Positions 23,680 through 28,816 of a stretch of DNA of 28,816 nucleotides are shown piece after piece. The translations under genes and the position numbers were made by a program. The first letter of the stretch is position 1; every line of letters starts with the position of its first letter. The notes under the pieces were generated by a model that worked only from the letters and a program-made list of their open reading frames with translations, searched no databases and was not told where the DNA came from. Origin of the DNA: CAYVWB01 sp964455395 (GTDB taxonomy: Bacteria; Desulfobacterota; Desulfovibrionia; Desulfovibrionales; Desulfovibrionaceae); the NCBI GenBank assembly GCA_964455395.1, contig CAYVWB010000058.1, positions 1 to 28,816 on the forward strand, given 5' to 3'.

Positions 23680-25146
23680 ATGGCCCCATTCACGGCCCAA
23701 CCCGCCACAGAGTTCCCCGCCTACCGCGGACGCATGCTCTATCGCTGCCTCGGTTGCGGCGCAGAGCGGTCCATCACCGAGTTGCTCTACACCTGTCCCG
23801 GCTGCGGCGGCGTCTTCATACTGGAGGACGCCGAGTTCGAACGCCTCGCCGCCATGGATGGCGCCGCCTGGCGCGCCCGCTTCGACGACCGCGCCGCCTC
23901 CAAACGCCCCGCCACCGCCGGCGTCTTCCGCTTCTATGAGCTCATGGCCCCCGTGCTGGAGGAAGAGGACATCGTCTATCTCGGCGAAGGTCACACCCCT
24001 GTCATCCCCGCAAACGCAGCGCTCACCCGGCAGATAGGCCGCTCATTCGCTTTCAAGAACGACGGCCAGAACCCTTCCGCTTCCTTCAAGGACCGCGGCA
24101 TGGCCTGCGCTTTCAGCTACCTCAAGAAGCTCGTGCGGGAAAACGAGTGGGACCAGGTGCTCACGGTCTGCGCTTCCACCGGGGACACCTCCGCCGCCGC
24201 AGCGCTCTACGCCGCCTACGTGGGGGGCGCCATCACCAGCGTTGTCATCCTGCCCCAAGGCAAGGTGACGCCTCAGCAGCTGGCCCAGCCCCTGGGCAGC
24301 GGCGCCGTCGTGCTGGAGGTGCCCGGCGTGTTCGACGACTGCATGAAAGTGGTGGAGCATCTCGCGGAGCACTACCGTGTGGCTTTGCTCAACTCCAAGA
24401 ATGCGTGGCGCATCCTGGGGCAGGAATCCTACGCGTACGAAGCAGCCCAGTGGCGCGACTGGGATGTTTCGGACCTCGTGATCTTCGTGCCTATCGGCAA
24501 CGCGGGCAACATCACTGCCATCATGAGCGGTTTTCTGAAAATGCTGCAGCTGGGGATCATCGACGCCCTGCCCACCTTCATCGGCGTGCAGTCCCACCAT
24601 GCGGACCCCGTCTACCGGTATTACGACCAGCAGGACCCCGACGCCCGACGTTACGAACCCGTCACCGTGCAGCCTTCCGTGGCGCAGGCCGCCATGATCG
24701 GCAACCCCGTGTCTTTTCCCCGGGTGAAGCACTACGCCGACCAAGTCATCGAGCTGGCCGGTCCGGAGAAATTCCATGTGGTCCAGGTCACGGAACAGGC
24801 CATCATCGAGTCCATGCTGCTCGCCAACCGCCACGGCCACATCGCGGACACCCAAGGCGGCGAGTGCCTGGCTGGCCTGCAGGAGGCCATCCGCCGGGGG
24901 CTGGTGCGCGAAGACCAGTTCGCCATCCTGGACGCCACCGCCCACGCCCTCAAGTTCATCGGCTTTCAGGAGATGTATTTCACCAACGCCTTCCCGGCGG
25001 AGTACGGCGTCACCCCGGACCCCACTCTGGCCAACGCCCCGAAACTGGTCATCGACCCCACGCGCAAGGCCGCGCTCTCGCCTGCGGACTACCATCAGGA
25101 AGCCGCCGACGCCGCGGCCCACGCCCTGGGCCTGGCGAAAAAATAG
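23680..25146 (+). CDS. thrC: Threonine synthase
   Basis: A 488-aa cytoplasmic PLP enzyme that converts O-phosphohomoserine to threonine. The PLP lysine is Lys137 in NPSASFKDRG, and the phosphate-binding region is present (TVCASTGDTSAAAALYAAY). LGEGHTPVIP and FVPIGNAGNITAIMSGF are further family marks. The N-terminus carries a zinc-ribbon-like module (CLGCG...CPGCG, Cys23/26/39/42), seen in many threonine synthases of the long bacterial/archaeal type. AAGGAG supplies a strong ribosome-binding site. It is divergent from the cytochrome/chemoreceptor pair and stands alone. Confidence 0.95.
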   Translation: MAPFTAQPATEFPAYRGRMLYRCLGCGAERSITELLYTCPGCGGVFILEDAEFERLAAMDGAAWRARFDDRAASKRPATAGVFRFYELMAPVLEEEDIVYLGEGHTPVIPANAALTRQIGRSFAFKNDGQNPSASFKDRGMACAFSYLKKLVRENEWDQVLTVCASTGDTSAAAALYAAYVGGAITSVVILPQGKVTPQQLAQPLGSGAVVLEVPGVFDDCMKVVEHLAEHYRVALLNSKNAWRILGQESYAYEAAQWRDWDVSDLVIFVPIGNAGNITAIMSGFLKMLQLGIIDALPTFIGVQSHHADPVYRYYDQQDPDARRYEPVTVQPSVAQAAMIGNPVSFPRVKHYADQVIELAGPEKFHVVQVTEQAIIESMLLANRHGHIADTQGGECLAGLQEAIRRGLVREDQFAILDATAHALKFIGFQEMYFTNAFPAEYGVTPDPTLANAPKLVIDPTRKAALSPADYHQEAADAAAHALGLAKK

Positions 25147-25179
25147 CGCGCCGGCGAACACGTCTTCTGCTCACGAACA

Positions 25180-25217
25180 AAGGCCGCGCCGGCGAATATG
25201 CGTCAGCGCGGCCTTCT
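25180..25217. terminator. Likely bidirectional terminator hairpin after thrC
   Basis: AAGGCCGCG (25180-25188) pairs perfectly with CGCGGCCTT (25207-25215), with an 18-nt loop. The T-tracts are short, so strength is uncertain, but the position between the convergent thrC and the SLOG-like gene fits a terminator for both. Confidence 0.5.
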
Positions 25218-25281
25218 GCCGTGGTGTGGATGGTTGCGGGGTGTGCGGCGCCCGTGCGGAACGCGCGCCCGGCCGAGGCCG

Positions 25282-25833
25282 TCAGCCGAAGCTGCGGGCG
25301 AACAGCGCTTCGATGGCCTCGCGGCCGTTGGCTTCCAGAAAGCGCGTCCCCGTCCCGGTAAAGTGGTGGCGTCGGATGGTGGGCGGGTCGATCTCCTTCC
25401 AGCTGTCCTGCTCCCAATGGAACCAGGCGTTGCGCACCTGTCCGAAGACGTAGAGCGGCTTGTTGCAGATCTTGGCGAACTCCGCGCCCCAGCCGGTGCC
25501 GCCTTTGACGGTGTCGTCGTCCTGGATGGTCCCCACAACGAATATCTCGTGGCCGCTTTCCACTTGATACATGATGGTCTGGAGCACCTTGCGCATGACC
25601 GGCGCGTTGGTGAAACGGCGGTGGAGGAGCTTGGAGACGTAGGTCAGGCTCACATCCTTGCGCGCGAGCTCCTCCGGGGTGAGCACGCGTTCCCCCCGGT
25701 CGCGGGCCACTTGGTGGCCTTCGAAGGAGTAGTTCACTTCGTTGACGCCGTAGCGTTCGGCCAGTTCGCCGAAGGCGGCTTCAGCGCCTTGGGCGCCGCC
25801 GGAGAAGAGCGTGTATTCGCTGGAATTGGCCAT
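25282..25833 (-). CDS. SLOG/Rossmann-like nucleotide-binding protein of unknown role
   Basis: A 183-aa soluble protein. LFSGGAQGAEAAFGELAERYGV (residues 9-30) is the glycine-rich first strand-loop-helix of the SLOG superfamily, which binds nucleotides or nucleotide-derived signals. IFVVGTIQDDDTVKGGTGWG (97-116) followed by AEFAKICNKPLYVFGQVRNAWFHW resembles the second conserved part, where such proteins close the ligand pocket. The start at 25833 is set by a perfect AAAGGAG 7 nt upstream; an upstream in-frame start at 25986 would add unrelated low-complexity sequence. It appears to be monocistronic. SLOG proteins include YpsA/DprA-like and conflict-system sensors, but nothing here identifies a partner or substrate, so no specific function is claimed. 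Confidence 0.7.
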   Translation of the reverse strand: MANSSEYTLFSGGAQGAEAAFGELAERYGVNEVNYSFEGHQVARDRGERVLTPEELARKDVSLTYVSKLLHRRFTNAPVMRKVLQTIMYQVESGHEIFVVGTIQDDDTVKGGTGWGAEFAKICNKPLYVFGQVRNAWFHWEQDSWKEIDPPTIRRHHFTGTGTRFLEANGREAIEALFARSFG

Positions 25834-26020
25834 GGCTGCTCCTTTTCGAAGGTGGGATGCGCGTGGATGCGGCCTCGATAGCGCGTTTTGCGACAAGGCG
25901 CAACGGCCTGTCGCTGAAAACGAAAGCCCCCGGGGGCCCGGGAGCTGCCGGCGCGATGCGCTTGACGGCCGCCACGGTTTCGACACCCCGGATACGCTGA
26001 CCGACGCAACGGGGAAGACG

Positions 26021-26039
26021 CACGGCCGCGGCGGCCGTG
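26021..26039. other. GC-rich palindrome downstream of the kinase gene
   Basis: CACGGCCG-cgg-CGGCCGTG is a perfect 8-bp stem with a 3-nt loop, 80 bp after the kinase stop on the minus strand. It has no T-run, so it is a weak terminator candidate at best. Nothing else stands out in the 285-bp gap. Confidence 0.3.
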
Positions 26040-26118
26040 GGGTGTGGTCGCACCAGGCGCAGCGCCGACGTCCCGGCTTTCCCGGCTGCCCCCGGGTAGA
26101 TCCGCACGAAGGCGGCGA

Positions 26119-28815
26119 TCACCCCGCCAACGGCAGCTGCACGAAAAAGACGGAGCCCTCCCCGGGTGCGGACTCCACCCAGATGCGACCCTGGTAGCGC
26201 TCCACGATACGACGGCAGATGGCGAGCCCCAGCCCCGTGCCCAGAGGTTTTTCCGAGAGATTGTCCACCGTCTGGGTCTGGTAGAAGCGACCGAAGACGG
26301 CGTCCTGCTCATCGGGGGAGACGCCCACGCCCGTATCGCGCACCTGAATTTCCAGCACGCCAGGCTTGACGACGCTGGCGGCCAGCGTCACGGCGCCGCG
26401 GGTGGTGAACTTGGCGGCGTTGTCCAACAGATTGCCGACGAGTTGCAAGAGCCTCGCCCTGTCCATGTGGAGCTCGGGCAGCCTGTCGGGGAACTCCCTC
26501 TCCAAGGTCACGTCCGGGCGCTGGGCGAACACGGGCCGGGCGTTCGCCGCGGCTTCCTCCAGGGCCTCCACAGGGTCGAAGCGGGTGTCCTCCCAAGGCA
26601 TCTCGCCGGATTCGATGGCGTTGAGGTCCAGCAGATCGTTGATGAGCTGGGTGAGCCGCTCGCCTTCGCGCTGAATGATCTCGAAGTTGGCGTCGGCTTC
26701 CTCGGCGAAACGCTGCAGCCGTTCGTCGCGGTTCAGGTACGGGGCGAGTCTGCGCTTGAGGCCTTTGCGCAGGAGCTTCGCGTAGCCGAGCACGGCCGTG
26801 AGTGGGGTGCGCAGCTCGTGGGAGGCGGAGGAGAGGAAATAGGTCTTGAGCTTGTCCAGCTCCCGCAGCTCCTCCACGGCTTTCTGCAGCTCCTTGGTGC
26901 GGGCGGTCACGGTGTGTTCGAGGTTCTGATGCGTGCGTCGCAGCTCGGCCTCCACCACCTTCTGCTCCGTATAGTCCTGCAGGGAGACGACCCACACGTG
27001 GGGCCCGGGAATCTTGGCAACGAGGGCGCGCATCTGTCGCGAATTGCCGGCGGCGTCGCGGACCACGAGCTCCGCTTGCTGGCGCATGCGCTCGCTGTCG
27101 GCTTTGGCTTGCATGGCGCGCAGGATACGGGCGTCCTCCGAGGGGAAGAGGTCCGTCCAGATGCGTCGCAGCTCGATGGCTCTGGGCTCCATGCCCACGA
27201 GCGCAGCGAACTCCTCGTTGACCATGGTGACCACCCCCGCAGCGTCCACGATGAGGCTCGCCGCCCCCGTGTTCTCGAAGATGGCGCGGTACATGCCTTC
27301 GGAGGCGCGCAGGGCTTCTTCGGCTTCCTTGAACTCCGTGATGTCGATGAAGGTCTCCAGCAGCAGCGTCTCGCCGCCGCGCTGAATCTCCGTGACGGAT
27401 TTCAGGATGGGGATCTCGCCGCCATTGAGCCCCAGCAGGGAGCGTACGGAGAGGTCCACTTGTTCGCCTTTGTCCAGCACGGGGCATTCGTGTTCCTCTG
27501 CGGGACAGATGAGCGCGTGGCAGCGTTCTCCCACCAGTTCCTCGCGGGAGCGGCCGGCCAACCGCAAGGCGAAGTTGTTGATGTCGATGATGCAGCGCGT
27601 CTCGGGGTGCACCACCACGATGCCGGCATGGATGGCGTCGAAGACCTGTTCCAGAAAATGCTCGCTCGCCTTGCGCGCTTCCAGCTCTTCTCTGCGGCCT
27701 TCGTTGGCGCGCTCCTTGGCGTCCATGAGCGCGTTGATCCCCGCGGCAAGGCCGGCCAGTTCGTCCTCGCCCTCCAGCCGGACCCGCGAAGGCGGCGCTT
27801 CGCCCGGAGCGAGGGGCAGCCGGCGGCTGATTGCCTCCAGCTGCACAGTGAGGCTCCGCACCCGGCGCAGCACCTTCCTGTGCATGAAGCCCAACACGGC
27901 CATGCTGAAGAGCGCGCAGGCGATGGCCACGGCCAACGCCACGTGGCGCAACGTCTTCATCCCCTGAGCGTGCACCTCCCGGTCCATCCGCAACTCCAGA
28001 AGATAGCCGGGTTCGCCCAGGATGTCTTCCAGCACGAGGAACCCTCGCAGCACGTCGTCCTCAGGCGTCAGCCAGCGCGAGGCTCCCTCCCCGAGCATCA
28101 CGCCGACTTCGGTCGGGAGGGCGCGGTCCGGTCGGCGTCCCACCACAGGCATGGCGAGCCGTACGGCGAACGACTCCAGAACGGCGTCGTCGATGAAGCG
28201 GCCCATGGCGAGAATTCCGCGCGCAGGGCCTTGTCGCGCCGAGGTGAGGATGGGCCGTGCGGCCACGAGCAGCGCGCCTTGTTCCAGCAGGAGCAGACCC
28301 CGGACGCCTCTCCCCAGTTCGTCCTCGTGAAAGACCTTGGCGTCGTCGGCGGCGGCTGTATCCCTCAGGCCCGGGTGGAGCAGCCCGCCCGGCGCGAAAT
28401 AGGGCAGCAACCCCGCAGGCGGCGGAGTCAGCTCCCCGGGGGCGGCGTCCGCAAGTTCGGCGCCTGCCGCGTAGATGGGGCGGCCTTCGGCGTCGAGCAC
28501 GGCGATGCAGTTGAGGCGCTGCTCCTCGAAGGTCTCGTAGATGATGTTTTCGCGGATGAACTCTTCGTCGCGCTCTTCCACGAAAGCGTATGTGTCGTCC
28601 CAGAAGGCCCAGTCTTTGACGAGGCTGTCCAGGGCGTGGAGCTTCGCCTGAAAGGCGGCTTCTGCGCGGTCCAAGTTGCGCTGCGCAAGGCGCGCTTCCA
28701 GGACATCGAAGCTGTCGCCGAGGATGACCCAGGAGGCGGCGGTCAACAACGTCACCAAGCCCATCAAGGCGACGCAGAGCACCAGGAGCACGGTGGCGCG
28801 CAAGCTCACGCCCAC
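26119..28815 (-). CDS. Membrane sensor histidine kinase (CHASE4-HAMP-PAS-PAS-HisKA-HATPase), start at window edge
   Basis: About 898 aa are visible. TM1 is about 6-32, followed by an extracytoplasmic sensor that opens with LVKDWAFWDDTYAFVEE (65-81), the CHASE4 hallmark. TM2 is about 290-310, HAMP about 311-370, PAS1 about 385-500 and PAS2 about 508-620, then a coiled coil and HisKA with the phospho-accepting His666 in SSASHELRTPL. The ATPase has GNLLDNAAKF, DTGVGVSPDE and GTGLGLAI. PAS1 holds an unusual cysteine group (Cys432, Cys437, Cys444). No receiver domain or adjacent response regulator is visible. The GTG at 28815 is the last possible start in the window; the true start could lie beyond the edge, though the visible N-terminus looks like a natural membrane anchor. 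Confidence 0.9.
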   Translation of the reverse strand: MGVSLRATVLLVLCVALMGLVTLLTAASWVILGDSFDVLEARLAQRNLDRAEAAFQAKLHALDSLVKDWAFWDDTYAFVEERDEEFIRENIIYETFEEQRLNCIAVLDAEGRPIYAAGAELADAAPGELTPPPAGLLPYFAPGGLLHPGLRDTAAADDAKVFHEDELGRGVRGLLLLEQGALLVAARPILTSARQGPARGILAMGRFIDDAVLESFAVRLAMPVVGRRPDRALPTEVGVMLGEGASRWLTPEDDVLRGFLVLEDILGEPGYLLELRMDREVHAQGMKTLRHVALAVAIACALFSMAVLGFMHRKVLRRVRSLTVQLEAISRRLPLAPGEAPPSRVRLEGEDELAGLAAGINALMDAKERANEGRREELEARKASEHFLEQVFDAIHAGIVVVHPETRCIIDINNFALRLAGRSREELVGERCHALICPAEEHECPVLDKGEQVDLSVRSLLGLNGGEIPILKSVTEIQRGGETLLLETFIDITEFKEAEEALRASEGMYRAIFENTGAASLIVDAAGVVTMVNEEFAALVGMEPRAIELRRIWTDLFPSEDARILRAMQAKADSERMRQQAELVVRDAAGNSRQMRALVAKIPGPHVWVVSLQDYTEQKVVEAELRRTHQNLEHTVTARTKELQKAVEELRELDKLKTYFLSSASHELRTPLTAVLGYAKLLRKGLKRRLAPYLNRDERLQRFAEEADANFEIIQREGERLTQLINDLLDLNAIESGEMPWEDTRFDPVEALEEAAANARPVFAQRPDVTLEREFPDRLPELHMDRARLLQLVGNLLDNAAKFTTRGAVTLAASVVKPGVLEIQVRDTGVGVSPDEQDAVFGRFYQTQTVDNLSEKPLGTGLGLAICRRIVERYQGRIWVESAPGEGSVFFVQLPLAG

Positions 28816-28816
28816 G

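Overview
The window is GC-rich and densely coded. It looks like the chromosome of a bacterium with abundant periplasmic c-type cytochromes, most likely a sulfate-reducer-type deltaproteobacterium (Desulfovibrionales-like). The grounds are the multihaem cytochromes, a chemoreceptor with a c-haem motif in its periplasmic domain (as in Desulfovibrio DcrA), NapC- and NapH-type electron-transfer proteins and a half-size sulfite-reductase-like protein. There is no 16S gene, so this placement is an inference.

Layout. Positions 1-3400 hold a truncated unknown gene, an AraC-family regulator (both minus strand) and an exported protein resembling NlpC/P60 cysteine peptidases. Positions 3502-9120 hold a same-strand redox cluster. 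It opens with an FNR-type palindrome and runs: half-size siroheme-reductase/ferredoxin protein, NapH-like membrane ferredoxin, a translationally coupled IS1595/ISXO2-like transposase-derived protein, a tetrahaem NapC/NrfH-type quinol dehydrogenase and an octahaem HAO-like cytochrome, closed by a strong terminator. This is the most interesting part of the window. It looks like a quinol-to-periplasm nitrogen-oxide (hydroxylamine/nitrite) reduction module that has recruited a transposase-like protein.

Positions 9220-14054 carry a near-consensus sigma70 promoter, an unusually long (about 640 nt) leader, and then a glycine betaine/proline uptake operon (proV, proW, proX) with a METTL27-like methyltransferase at its end. 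Positions 14126-20523 are mostly housekeeping: a small unknown protein, the lipid II flippase MurJ, tRNA-His with its own terminator (minus strand), MurA and ComEC. A decayed second copy of the 3' end of comEC lies just beyond the intact gene.

Positions 20810-23414 (minus strand) encode a tetrahaem cytochrome followed by a haem-binding chemoreceptor, with a palindrome inside the likely promoter. They are followed by threonine synthase (plus), a SLOG-like Rossmann protein with a perfect ribosome-binding site (minus), and a large CHASE4-HAMP-PAS-PAS hybrid-free histidine kinase (minus) that reaches the window edge.
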